Assembly (NCBI RefSeq): GCF_013385985.1
Contig: NZ_JACAOY010000006.1
Coordinates: 478,653 to 521,948 of the forward strand
DNA: 43,296 nt
From: Pseudomonas sp. B6002
Lineage (GTDB): Bacteria > Pseudomonadota > Gammaproteobacteria > Pseudomonadales > Pseudomonadaceae
Reading direction: 5' to 3'
How positions within the stretch are numbered: the stretch's first letter is position 1; each line of letters starts with the position of its first letter. The translations under genes and the position numbers were made by a program. Shown in pieces: positions 15,522-25,701 of the stretch. A model generated the notes under the pieces. That model did no database searches. It was not told where the DNA came from and was given only the letters and a program-made list of their open reading frames with translations.

Positions 15522-16340
15522 ATGAGCGTCACAGACTGGATCGGCCGAAGCGAAACCGCCCACGACCATTTGAGCCATAACCTGCTCAAACGCATTGCCG
15601 CCACGTTCGGTGAACGCGTGCCTGAAGACGGCGCGCCCGTGCCCCCGCTGTGGCAGTGGTGTTTTTTCCAGGACCCGGTGCCAGAAGCGGCGCTGGGCAG
15701 CGACGGCCATCCGGCCCGAGGCGGCTTCCTGCCGCCGGCCGACAATCGCAACCGCATGTGGGCCGGTGGGCGCCTCGAATTCCTGCACCCCCTGCGTGCC
15801 GGTGAGGCAGCCACCCGCGTATCCACCATCACCCAGGTCGAAGAAAAAACCGGTCGCAGCGGTTCGCTGTTGTTCGTCACCGTGCGCCACGACTACTCCC
15901 AGCAAGGCCGCCTGGCCATCCGCGAAGAACAGGACATCGTCTACCGCGAGCCCACGCCACCCAAACAAGGCAATGGTGAGGCCCTGGCGGCCGGCGAATG
16001 GCGCGAAGGCGTCGAGCCCACCCCCACCTTGCTGTTTCGCTACAGCGCCGTGACCTTCAACGGTCACCGCATTCACTACGACTACCCCTATGTGACCGGC
16101 ACCGAAGGCTACGCCGGGCTGGTGGTGCACGGGCCGCTGATCGCCACCTTGAACCTGCGCGCCTTCTGCCGTGCCCACCCCGACAAGACCCTGCGCCGTT
16201 TCGCCTATCGCGGTGTGCGCCCGTTGATCGTGCCGCAGGCCTTTGAAGTGGGCGGGCGCATCACTGAAAACGGCGTTGCCGAGCTGTGGGCGGGTAACGG
16301 CGATGGCTTGGCGCAGACCGCACACGTGCATTTCGAATAA
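15522..16340 (+). CDS. ich: Itaconyl-CoA hydratase (MaoC/FAS1-like double hotdog)
   Basis: A 272-residue cytoplasmic protein made of two hotdog modules: an N-terminal FAS1-like dehydratase domain (about 1-140) and a C-terminal MaoC-like domain (about 155-270) with the segment FNGHRIHYDYPYVTGTEGYAGLVVHGPL, which includes the Asp/His active-site loop. It hydrates itaconyl-CoA to citramalyl-CoA (and/or mesaconyl-CoA) in the three-step route to acetyl-CoA and pyruvate. The assignment rests on fold, position first in the operon after the LysR gene, and gene-for-gene agreement with P. aeruginosa PA0878 (RipB/Ich). The start ATG 15522 has AGAGGA upstream. Confidence 0.88.
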   Translation: MSVTDWIGRSETAHDHLSHNLLKRIAATFGERVPEDGAPVPPLWQWCFFQDPVPEAALGSDGHPARGGFLPPADNRNRMWAGGRLEFLHPLRAGEAATRVSTITQVEEKTGRSGSLLFVTVRHDYSQQGRLAIREEQDIVYREPTPPKQGNGEALAAGEWREGVEPTPTLLFRYSAVTFNGHRIHYDYPYVTGTEGYAGLVVHGPLIATLNLRAFCRAHPDKTLRRFAYRGVRPLIVPQAFEVGGRITENGVAELWAGNGDGLAQTAHVHFE

Positions 16341-16368
16341 TCAGAGAACAACAGGCGGAGAGCCGTTA

Positions 16369-17532
16369 ATGAACCCCCATGACAATGAAGAACTCAATGC
16401 CATCCGCGAAGGCGTGCGCGCCTTGTGCGCCGAATTCGATGCCGCCTACTGGCGCAAGATCGATGAAGAAAAGGGCTTCCCGGAAGCCTTCGTCAAGGCC
16501 CTGACCGACGCCGGCTGGCTGTCGGCGATGATCCCCGAAGCGTATGGCGGTTCGGGCCTGGGCCTGGCCGAAGCCTCGGTGATCCTTGAAGAAGTCAACC
16601 GTTGCGGCGGCAACTCCGGCACCGTGCATGGCCAGATGTACAACATGTTCACCCTGTTGCGGCATGGCAGCGAAGCGCAAAAAAGTTTCTACCTGCCCAA
16701 GCTGGCCAGCGGCGAATTGCGCCTGCAATCGATGGGCGTCACCGAACCCACCACCGGCACCGATACCACCAAGATCAAGACCACCGCGATCAAGCGTGGC
16801 GACAAGTACGTGATCAACGGCCAGAAGGTGTGGATCTCGCGCATCCAGCATTCCGACCTGATGATTCTGTTGGCGCGCACCACGCCGTTGGCCGAGGTGA
16901 AGAAAAAATCCGAAGGCATGTCGATCTTCCTCGTGGACCTGCGCGAGGCCATCGGCAACGGCCTCACCGTGCAGCCCATCGCCAACATGGTCAACCACGA
17001 AACCAACGAGCTGTTCTTCGACAACCTGGAGCTGCCCGCCGACAGCCTGATTGGCGAGGAAGGCAAGGGATTCAAGTACATCCTCGACGGCCTCAACGCC
17101 GAGCGCACGCTGATCGCCGCCGAATGCATCGGTGACGGCCGCTGGTTCATCGAAAAAGCCAGCGCCTATGCCCGCGACCGCGTGGTGTTCGGCCGGCCCA
17201 TCGGGCAGAACCAGGGCGTGCAGTTCCCGATTGCCGAAGCCCATATCGAAATCGAAGCGGCCGACCTGATGCGCTGGCGTGCCTGCGAGGAATACGACAG
17301 CGGCCGCAATGCCGGGGCCAGCGCCAACATGGCCAAGTACCTGGCGGCCAAGGCGTCCTGGGAAGCGGCCAACGCCTGCCTGCAAACCCACGGCGGTTTC
17401 GGCTTTGCCTGCGAGTACGACGTGGAACGCAAATTCCGCGAGACCCGCCTGTACCAGGTGGCGCCGATCTCCACCAACCTGATCCTGTCCTACGTGGCCG
17501 AGCACTTGCTCGAACTGCCACGCAGTTTCTGA
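16369..17532 (+). CDS. Acyl-CoA dehydrogenase of the itaconate operon
   Basis: A 387-residue FAD-dependent dehydrogenase with the usual three domains: N-terminal helical, middle beta (SMGVTEPTTGTDTTKIKTTA) and C-terminal helical (THGGFGFACEYDVERKFRE). The usual C-terminal catalytic glutamate (in YEGT) is replaced: positions 362-365 read Tyr-Gln-Val-Ala. A glutamate does occur at Glu245 (NAERTLIAAE), the helix G position used by isovaleryl-CoA dehydrogenase, so a relocated base and a branched substrate are likely. The corresponding gene in P. aeruginosa is PA0879. A possible job is oxidation of a branched dicarboxylyl-CoA such as methylsuccinyl-CoA to feed the pathway; this is inference. It lies 28 nt after ich. 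Confidence 0.88.
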   Translation: MNPHDNEELNAIREGVRALCAEFDAAYWRKIDEEKGFPEAFVKALTDAGWLSAMIPEAYGGSGLGLAEASVILEEVNRCGGNSGTVHGQMYNMFTLLRHGSEAQKSFYLPKLASGELRLQSMGVTEPTTGTDTTKIKTTAIKRGDKYVINGQKVWISRIQHSDLMILLARTTPLAEVKKKSEGMSIFLVDLREAIGNGLTVQPIANMVNHETNELFFDNLELPADSLIGEEGKGFKYILDGLNAERTLIAAECIGDGRWFIEKASAYARDRVVFGRPIGQNQGVQFPIAEAHIEIEAADLMRWRACEEYDSGRNAGASANMAKYLAAKASWEAANACLQTHGGFGFACEYDVERKFRETRLYQVAPISTNLILSYVAEHLLELPRSF

Positions 17533-17542
17533 GGGACCGACC

Positions 17543-18892
17543 ATGAGCCATACCCAAGCGCTGTGCCGGTTCCTCGCCGAACTCAATTTCGCGCAACTGC
17601 CTGAAAACGTGCTGGCGCGCACCGAAGACCTGTACCTGGACTGGCTGGCTTCGGCCCTGGCCAGTAAAGGTGCGCACCCGATCCCGTTGTTCGAACGTTA
17701 TGCGCAGAAGATGGGCCCTGCCAGTGGCCCAGCCCAAGTGATCGTCAATGGCGGCAGCAGCAGTGCCTATTTCGCTGCGCTGGTCAACGCGGCTTCATCC
17801 CACTTGGTAGAGCAGGACGACCTGCACAACAGCTCGGTGCTGCACCCGGCCACCGTGGTGTTTCCGGCGGCGTTGGCCGCAGCACAAGACCTCGGCAAAT
17901 CCGGCCGCGACCTGCTGCTGGCATCGGTGGCCGGTTATGAGGCGGGTATTCGCATCGGCGAATTCATGGGCCGCTCCCACTACCGCATCTTCCACACCAC
18001 AGCCACCGTCGGCACGCTCGCCGCCGCTGTGGCGGTGGGCAAGCTGCTGGATTTCAACGAAGAACAATTCATCAACCTGCTCGGCAGCGCCGGCACCCAG
18101 GCGGCTGGGCTGTGGGAGTTCCTGCGTGATGCCGCCGACTCCAAGCAACTGCACACCGCCAAGGCAGCGGCGGATGGTCTGCTGGCCGCTTACCTGACGG
18201 CCGACGGGCTGACCGGTGCGCGCAACATTCTTGAAGGTGATCAAGGGTTGGCCGCAGGCATGTCCACGGATGCCGAACCCGCCAAGCTGTCCGCCGACCT
18301 CGGCAGCCGTTGGGCGCTGTTGGAAACCTCGTTCAAGTTCCACGCCTCGTGCCGCCACACCCATCCGGCCGCCGATGCCTTGCTGGACCTGATGCAGCGC
18401 GAAGGCCTGCACGCCGAGCAGATTGTTCGCGTGCAAACCCACGTGCACCAAGGCGCCATCGACGTGCTGGGCCGGGTGAAGGTGCCGGCCTCTGTGCATC
18501 AGGCCAAGTTCTCCATGGGCACCGTGCTCGGCCTGATCGCCGTGCATGGCAAGGCGGGCCTCACCGAGTTTCACGAACGGGCGTTGAACGACCCGGCTGT
18601 CGCTACCTTTCGCGACAAGGTCGGCATGACCCTCGACCCCGAAGTCGACGGCGCCTACCCCCAGCGCTGGCTCGGCCGCGTCACGGTCACCACCACGGAT
18701 GGCCGCACGCTGCGTGGTGCCATCGACGAACCCAAGGGTGACCCGGGCAACACCCTGAGCCGTGCCGAGCTGGCAGACAAATTCCAGCGCCTCACCCACT
18801 TCAGCGCGGCCCGCACGCCGGCCCAGGCCAGCGCCCTGATCGAGAAGGTCTGGGACTTGCGCAACGCCGCGTCCATGGCCGATTGGCTTTGA
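17543..18892 (+). CDS. MmgE/PrpD family protein (cis-aconitate decarboxylase fold)
   Basis: A 449-residue cytoplasmic protein of the family that includes 2-methylcitrate dehydratase PrpD and the itaconate-forming cis-aconitate decarboxylase. The active-site region SHLVEQDDLHNSSVLHPATVV (about 86-106) has the family Asp-Asp and His-Pro but departs from the decarboxylase pattern, with Glu90 and Leu94 where that enzyme, as I recall it, uses Asp and Thr. It therefore probably acts on a related tri- or dicarboxylate rather than making itaconate. It corresponds to PA0881 and starts 10 nt after the dehydrogenase with GAGGGACC before the ATG. The reaction is not established. Confidence 0.85.
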   Translation: MSHTQALCRFLAELNFAQLPENVLARTEDLYLDWLASALASKGAHPIPLFERYAQKMGPASGPAQVIVNGGSSSAYFAALVNAASSHLVEQDDLHNSSVLHPATVVFPAALAAAQDLGKSGRDLLLASVAGYEAGIRIGEFMGRSHYRIFHTTATVGTLAAAVAVGKLLDFNEEQFINLLGSAGTQAAGLWEFLRDAADSKQLHTAKAAADGLLAAYLTADGLTGARNILEGDQGLAAGMSTDAEPAKLSADLGSRWALLETSFKFHASCRHTHPAADALLDLMQREGLHAEQIVRVQTHVHQGAIDVLGRVKVPASVHQAKFSMGTVLGLIAVHGKAGLTEFHERALNDPAVATFRDKVGMTLDPEVDGAYPQRWLGRVTVTTTDGRTLRGAIDEPKGDPGNTLSRAELADKFQRLTHFSAARTPAQASALIEKVWDLRNAASMADWL

Positions 18893-18901
18893 GGGATCAT
18901 C

Positions 18902-20095
18902 ATGACTAACCAACGACCACTGGACGGCATCACCGTCGTCAGCCTGGAACATGCGATTGCCGCACCGTTCTGCACCCGCCAATTGGCGGACCTGGGGGCG
19001 CGGGTGATCAAGGTCGAGCGCCCGGGCGCCGGCGACTTTGCCCGGGGCTACGACGAGCGCGTGCGCGGCCTGGCCTCGCATTTCGTGTGGACCAACCGCT
19101 CCAAGGAAAGCCTGACCCTGGACCTCAAGCAGGACGAGGCGGGCGCTATTCTCGAGACCCTGCTGGGCGACGCCGACGTGCTGGTGCAGAACCTGGCGCC
19201 CGGCGCGGCGGCACGCATGGGCCTGTCGTTCGAGGCGCTGCATGAGCGTTTTCCGCGGCTGATTGTCTGCGACATTTCCGGTTATGGCGAAGGCGGGCCG
19301 TATGAAAAGAAGAAGGCCTATGACCTGCTGATCCAGAGCGAAGGCGGCTTTCTGTCGGTGACGGGCGGGCCGGGTGAAGAGCAGATGGCCAAGGCCGGCT
19401 GCTCCATCGCCGACATCTCGGCGGGCATGTACGCCTACAGCGGCATCCTCTCGGCCTTGCTGCTGCGCGGCAAAACCGGCAAGGGCAGCCGCATTGACGT
19501 GAGCATGCTGGAAAGCCTGGTGGAGTGGATGGGCTACCCGATGTACTACGCGTTCGACGGCGCGCCCCAGCCACCGCGTGCCGGCGCCGCGCATTCGACG
19601 ATCTACCCCTATGGACCGTTTCCCACCGGCGACGGCGGCACGGTGATGCTCGGTTTGCAGAATGAACGCGAGTGGGCGGCGTTCTGCGACAAGGTGCTGC
19701 TCACGCCGGAGCTGGCGACGGATGAGCGTTTCTCGGCGAATTTCAAGCGCTCGGCCAACCGCGAGGTGCTGCGCCAGATCATCGTCGACCGCTTTGCGCA
19801 GCTGGATGCCGAGGCGGTGATCCAGCGCCTGGAGGATGCGCAGATCGCCAGTGCGCGGGTCAACGACATGCAGGGCGTATGGGAGCACCCGCAGCTCAAG
19901 GCCCGCGACAGCTGGCGTGAGGTTGATAGCCCGGCCGGGCCGTTGCCTTCGCTGCTGCCACCCGCGCGTAACGCGGCTTTTACCCCGCGCATGGATGCCG
20001 TACCGGCACTGGGGCAGCACAGCCAGGCCATCCTCGACAGGCTCGGTTACAGCGCCGACGCCATCGAAACCCTGAAAACCCGCGGCGTCATCTGA
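18902..20095 (+). CDS. ict: Itaconate CoA-transferase (family III)
   Basis: A 397-residue class III (CaiB/BaiF/Frc) CoA-transferase. It activates itaconate by moving CoA from succinyl-CoA. The conserved catalytic aspartate is Asp141 (KKKAYDLLIQSEGG), which forms the anhydride and thioester intermediates; the opening LDGITVVSLEHAIAAPFCTRQLADLGARVIKVE is the family CoA-binding Rossmann start. The position in the operon matches PA0882 (RipA/Ict). It starts 9 nt after the MmgE/PrpD stop, with GAGG upstream. A REPIN separates it from the lyase gene. Confidence 0.9.
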   Translation: MTNQRPLDGITVVSLEHAIAAPFCTRQLADLGARVIKVERPGAGDFARGYDERVRGLASHFVWTNRSKESLTLDLKQDEAGAILETLLGDADVLVQNLAPGAAARMGLSFEALHERFPRLIVCDISGYGEGGPYEKKKAYDLLIQSEGGFLSVTGGPGEEQMAKAGCSIADISAGMYAYSGILSALLLRGKTGKGSRIDVSMLESLVEWMGYPMYYAFDGAPQPPRAGAAHSTIYPYGPFPTGDGGTVMLGLQNEREWAAFCDKVLLTPELATDERFSANFKRSANREVLRQIIVDRFAQLDAEAVIQRLEDAQIASARVNDMQGVWEHPQLKARDSWREVDSPAGPLPSLLPPARNAAFTPRMDAVPALGQHSQAILDRLGYSADAIETLKTRGVI

Positions 20096-20107
20096 CCCGC
20101 AACCCCC

Positions 20108-20191
20108 TGTAGGAGCCGGCTTGCCGGCGATGAGGCCTTTGAGTCTTACGTTGATCGTTCGGCCGCCATCGCCGGCAAGCCGGCTCCTACA
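20108..20191. repeat. REPIN within the itaconate operon
   Basis: Facing REP arms between ict and ccl, both transcribed to the right, so the doublet would form a stable hairpin inside the polycistronic messenger. Confidence 0.9.
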
Positions 20192-20219
20192 AGGTGTGTG
20201 ATAACAAGGAAATTCTGTG

Positions 20220-21035
20220 ATGCCCAAGCCATTAGTGCGCTCTGCGCTGTTTGTACCCGGCAGTCGCCCGGAACGATTTTCCAAAGCCTTGGCCAGTGGT
20301 GCCGATGCGGTGATCGTGGATTTCGAAGACGCGGTGGAAGAACCCCTCAAGCGCCAGGCGCGGGACAACCTCGGCGCCTTTCTCAGCGCCAACCCGGCGG
20401 CCCGGGTCTGGGTGCGCATCAACGCGCCGGAACATGCCGAGCACTTCGAGGACGTGGCGTTCTGTAAAGCCCACTCGAATGTGGCGGGCGTGCTGTTGCC
20501 GAAGGTCGAAAGCGCGGCCCAGGTGGCCGTGGTGGCCGCCACCGGCAAAGTGATATGGCCGATCATCGAAAGTGCACGCGGCCTGTTGGCCGTGGCCGAG
20601 ATTGCCCGCGCCCCTCAGGTGGAACGCCTGTCGTTCGGCGGCCTGGACCTGGCGCTGGACCTTAACCTGAGCAGCCATTCCCCGGCCGCCCAGTTCGCCC
20701 TGGACCAGGCACGCCTGGCGCTCATCGTACATTCCCGCGCAGCCGGGTTAGTCGCACCGCTGGACGGCGTGCACCCGGCCATCGACGACCCCGAGGGTCT
20801 GCGCCGCTCGATCCGGCATGCCTATGAAATGGGCTTTGCCGGGGCGTTGTGTATTCATCCCAAGCAGGTGGCGGTGATTCACGAGGCGCTGGCGCCCAGT
20901 GCCGAGGATTTGGCCTGGGCCAAACGGGTGGTGGAAGGCGGCGCCAGCGGGGCAGGGGCTTATCAGATTGATGGGCAGATGGTGGATGCACCGGTGTTGC
21001 TGCGTGCCCAGAGACTGCTGGCCGCCCAACCCTAG
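20220..21035 (+). CDS. ccl: (S)-citramalyl-CoA lyase (CitE-like)
   Basis: A 271-residue member of the HpcH/HpaI aldolase/CitE family, a TIM barrel using Mg2+. It cleaves citramalyl-CoA to acetyl-CoA and pyruvate, ending the itaconate route. Visible family landmarks are the opening RSALFVPGSRPERFSKALASGADAVIVDFEDAV (CoA and metal site), the KVESAAQV segment, IIESARGLLAVAEIA, and the C-terminal GALCIHPKQV. It corresponds to PA0883 (RipC/Ccl). ATG 20220 is used; an in-frame GTG one codon earlier is closer to the AAGGA ribosome-binding site and cannot be excluded. The gene is bracketed by REP doublets. Confidence 0.92.
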   Translation: MPKPLVRSALFVPGSRPERFSKALASGADAVIVDFEDAVEEPLKRQARDNLGAFLSANPAARVWVRINAPEHAEHFEDVAFCKAHSNVAGVLLPKVESAAQVAVVAATGKVIWPIIESARGLLAVAEIARAPQVERLSFGGLDLALDLNLSSHSPAAQFALDQARLALIVHSRAAGLVAPLDGVHPAIDDPEGLRRSIRHAYEMGFAGALCIHPKQVAVIHEALAPSAEDLAWAKRVVEGGASGAGAYQIDGQMVDAPVLLRAQRLLAAQP

Positions 21036-21055
21036 CTGACACCACCGAATCAAAC

Positions 21056-21145
21056 TGTGGGAGCTGGCTTGCCTGCGATAGCGGTGTATAAGCCAAAAAC
21101 TGCTCTGCCTGACACGCCGCTATCGCAGGCAAGCCAGCTCCCACA
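21056..21145. repeat. REPIN, TGTGGGAGCTGG subtype
   Basis: Facing arms of the GAGCTGGCTTGCCTGCGATA subtype and its perfect inverse; the arms agree over more than 20 nt. It lies between ccl and dctP. Confidence 0.9.
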
Positions 21146-21169
21146 TTGGATTGATGTTGCGCCTCGGAT

Positions 21170-21194
21170 CTGCGTTCGGCCAGGCCGAACGCAG
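21170..21194. repeat. Perfect 25-nt palindrome upstream of dctP
   Basis: Two 12-nt arms (CTGCGTTCGGCC and its exact complement) around a single A. No T tract follows on either strand, so it is not an ordinary terminator. It may be an operator, a messenger-stabilising hairpin or a pausing site. The rest of the 239-nt interval between ccl and dctP holds a REPIN and about 80 nt of unmarked sequence with GAAGGTGA before the dctP start. Confidence 0.8.
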
Positions 21195-21268
21195 GTATCA
21201 AAAAATCGAAATTCACTACACGCGCCACATCAGGCACCTTGCCCTACAACACAACAATAAGAAGGTGA

Positions 21269-22264
<996 letters not shown>

Positions 22265-22267
22265 CCC

Positions 22268-22340
22268 TGTAGGAGCCGGCTTGCTGGCGATGGCGGCCGC
22301 AAGGCTCAAGGGCCTCATCGCCGGCAAGCCGGCTCCTACA
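22268..22340. repeat. REPIN between dctP and dctQ
   Basis: Facing REP arms, the left with one change (GGCTTGCTGGCG). It starts 4 nt after the dctP stop, the place where a hairpin would protect the upstream binding-protein message. Confidence 0.9.
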
Positions 22341-22379
22341 CAAGCCATCCGAATTCCCGTCCTTTTGCGAGGTTTTGCC

Positions 22380-23012
22380 ATGCAAACCCTAAGGCGCGTC
22401 TGGGAGCACCTGGAGGAAGGCTTTATCGCCTTTCTGCTGGCCGCCATGACCCTGGTGACGTTCGTCTACGTCATGCTCAACAACATCTACACGCTGTTCT
22501 TTGCCCTGGCTGACAAGTGGGCGTTCAGCAGCGGCTTCTTCAACGCCCTGGGCGACGGCACCATGACCTGGGCCCAGGACATGACCTGGAGCGTGGCACT
22601 GACCAAGGCCATGTTCGGCTGGCTGATTTTCTTTGGCATTTCCTACGGCGTGCGCACCGCCGGCCACCTGGGGGTGGACGCCCTGGTCAAGCTGACCAAA
22701 CGCCCGGTGCAACGCATCCTCGGCATGCTCGCGTGCCTGTGCTGCCTGGCCTATGCCGGGCTGTTCATGCTCGCCAGCTACAAGTGGGTCAGCGCCGTGA
22801 TGACCGCCCACATCGGCGCCGAAGACCTCGACCAGTACGGCGTCGACGTCGGCGACATCGTGGTGATCGTGCCCATCGGTTTTGCCATGGTGTTCATCCG
22901 CTACCTGGAAATTTTCTACCGCATCTTCACCCACCGTCAGGTCGGGTTGGGGCTGGCCGATGAAGCCGGTGAGGCCAGCAAGTTGGCCGGCAGCCATGAG
23001 GAGCGTCACTGA
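22380..23012 (+). CDS. dctQ: TRAP transporter small membrane subunit
   Basis: A 210-residue inner-membrane protein with four hydrophobic segments (about 15-37, 75-95, 113-135 and 158-178), longer loops than average, and the DctQ opening (LEEGFIAFLLAAMTLVTFVYVMLNN). It pairs with DctM as the scaffold of the transporter. ATG 22380 follows GCGAGGTTTTGCC. Its TGA shares one base with the dctM ATG, so the two are translationally coupled. It corresponds to PA0885. Confidence 0.92.
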   Translation: MQTLRRVWEHLEEGFIAFLLAAMTLVTFVYVMLNNIYTLFFALADKWAFSSGFFNALGDGTMTWAQDMTWSVALTKAMFGWLIFFGISYGVRTAGHLGVDALVKLTKRPVQRILGMLACLCCLAYAGLFMLASYKWVSAVMTAHIGAEDLDQYGVDVGDIVVIVPIGFAMVFIRYLEIFYRIFTHRQVGLGLADEAGEASKLAGSHEERH

Positions 23013-24292
23013 TGGCCGTGCTCTGTCTGTTTCTGCTGTTGTTTGTGTTCATGTTCCTCGGCGTGCCAATTGCGATTTCCCTCGGGTTGTCCGGCGCGGT
23101 ATCGATCCTGATGTTCAGCCAGGACTCGGTGAGTTCCCTGGCGATCAAGCTGTTTGAAACCTCTGACGCCTATACCTTCCTGGCGATTCCGTTCTTCCTG
23201 CTGTCCGGTGCGTTCATGACCACCGGCGGCGTGGCGCAGCGGCTGATCGACTTTGCCAACGCCTGTGTCGGGCACATTCGCGGTGGCCTGGCGATTGCGG
23301 CGGTGCTGGCGTGCATGCTGTTTGCGGCGCTGTCCGGTTCATCGCCGGCCACGGTGGCAGCCGTGGGCTCGATTGCGGTGGCGGGCATGGTGCGTTCCGG
23401 TTACCCGAAGGAGTTCGGCGCGGGGATCATCTGTAACGCCGGTACTTTAGGCATCCTGATTCCGCCGTCGATCGTGATGGTGGTGTACTCGGCGGCCACC
23501 GAGACCTCGGTGGGCAAGCTGTTTATGGCGGGCGTCATCCCGGGGCTGTTGCTGGGCTTGATGCTGATGGTGGCGATCTACATTGTCGCGCGCATCAAGA
23601 AACTGCCGGCCCAGCCACGGGCGACCTTGCGCGAGTGGCTGACCTGCGCACGCCGCGCATTCTGGGGCTTGTTGCTGTTGGTGATCATCCTTGGCGGTAT
23701 CTACAGCGGCATGTTCACCCCGACCGAAGCGGCGGCCGTGGCAGCGGTGTACTCGGCGTTCGTGGCCTTGTTCATCTACAAGGACATGAAGTTCCGTGAT
23801 TGCCCCAAGGTGCTGCTGGAGTCCGGGCGCCTGGCGATCATGCTGATGTTCATCATCGCCAACGCCATGCTGTTTGCCCATGTGCTGACCACTGAGCAGA
23901 TCCCCCAGGAAATCACCGCGTGGGTGATCTCCGAAGGGCTGACACCGATTGGCTTCCTGATCATGGTCAATGTGGTGCTGCTGGTGGCGGGCAGCTTCAT
24001 GGAACCGTCCGCCATCGTGCTGATCCTGGCACCAATCTTCTTCCCGATTGCGATGAAGCTGGGCATCGACCCGATTCACCTGGGCATTGTGATGGTGGTG
24101 AACATGGAGATTGGGCTGGTGCACCCACCGGTGGGGTTGAACCTGTTCGTGACGTCGGCCGTGACCGGGCTGAGCCTGGGGCAGACCATCCGCGCGGCGC
24201 TGCCGTGGCTGATGATCTTGCTGGTGTTCCTGATTATGGTGACCTACCTGCCGTTCATCTCGCTGGCGCTTCCGCACTGGCTGGGCATGTAA
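23012..24292 (+). CDS. dctM: TRAP transporter large membrane subunit
   Basis: A 426-residue inner-membrane protein with about twelve hydrophobic segments, and the family stretches GVPIAISLGLSGAVSI and SGSSPATVAAVGSIAV (hairpin carrying ion and substrate ligands), followed by GILIPPSIVMVVYSA. It forms the Na+-coupled translocation pathway of the itaconate-locus TRAP system. It starts on the last base of the dctQ stop. It corresponds to PA0886 and ends the operon before a REPIN. Confidence 0.93.
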   Translation: MAVLCLFLLLFVFMFLGVPIAISLGLSGAVSILMFSQDSVSSLAIKLFETSDAYTFLAIPFFLLSGAFMTTGGVAQRLIDFANACVGHIRGGLAIAAVLACMLFAALSGSSPATVAAVGSIAVAGMVRSGYPKEFGAGIICNAGTLGILIPPSIVMVVYSAATETSVGKLFMAGVIPGLLLGLMLMVAIYIVARIKKLPAQPRATLREWLTCARRAFWGLLLLVIILGGIYSGMFTPTEAAAVAAVYSAFVALFIYKDMKFRDCPKVLLESGRLAIMLMFIIANAMLFAHVLTTEQIPQEITAWVISEGLTPIGFLIMVNVVLLVAGSFMEPSAIVLILAPIFFPIAMKLGIDPIHLGIVMVVNMEIGLVHPPVGLNLFVTSAVTGLSLGQTIRAALPWLMILLVFLIMVTYLPFISLALPHWLGM

Positions 24293-24308
24293 CCCATACC
24301 CCAAACAA

Positions 24309-24400
24309 TGTGGGAGCCGGGCTTGCCCGCGATGGCGGTGTATCAGTCGCCTGATGTATTGACTGACACACCGCCATCGCGGGCAAGCCCGGCTCCCACA
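24309..24400. repeat. REPIN, GAGCCGGGCTTGCCCGCGAT subtype
   Basis: A third REP subtype with perfect facing arms (TGTGGGAGCCGGG and its inverse) and a 40-nt loop. It lies between convergent dctM and ampC. Confidence 0.92.
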
Positions 24401-24418
24401 TTTGGTTGTTGTTCGACG

Positions 24419-25684
<1,266 letters not shown>

Positions 25685-25701
25685 TTAATTTTGGGTCAGG
25701 C

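Noticed and set aside
17795-20566. A 923-codon open frame antisense to the MmgE/PrpD and ict genes.
   Set aside because: It crosses two well-identified genes and a REPIN, and its translation is low-complexity with no family resemblance.
21170-21194. Intrinsic terminator before dctP.
   Set aside because: No T run follows on either strand and the downstream gene belongs to the same operon.
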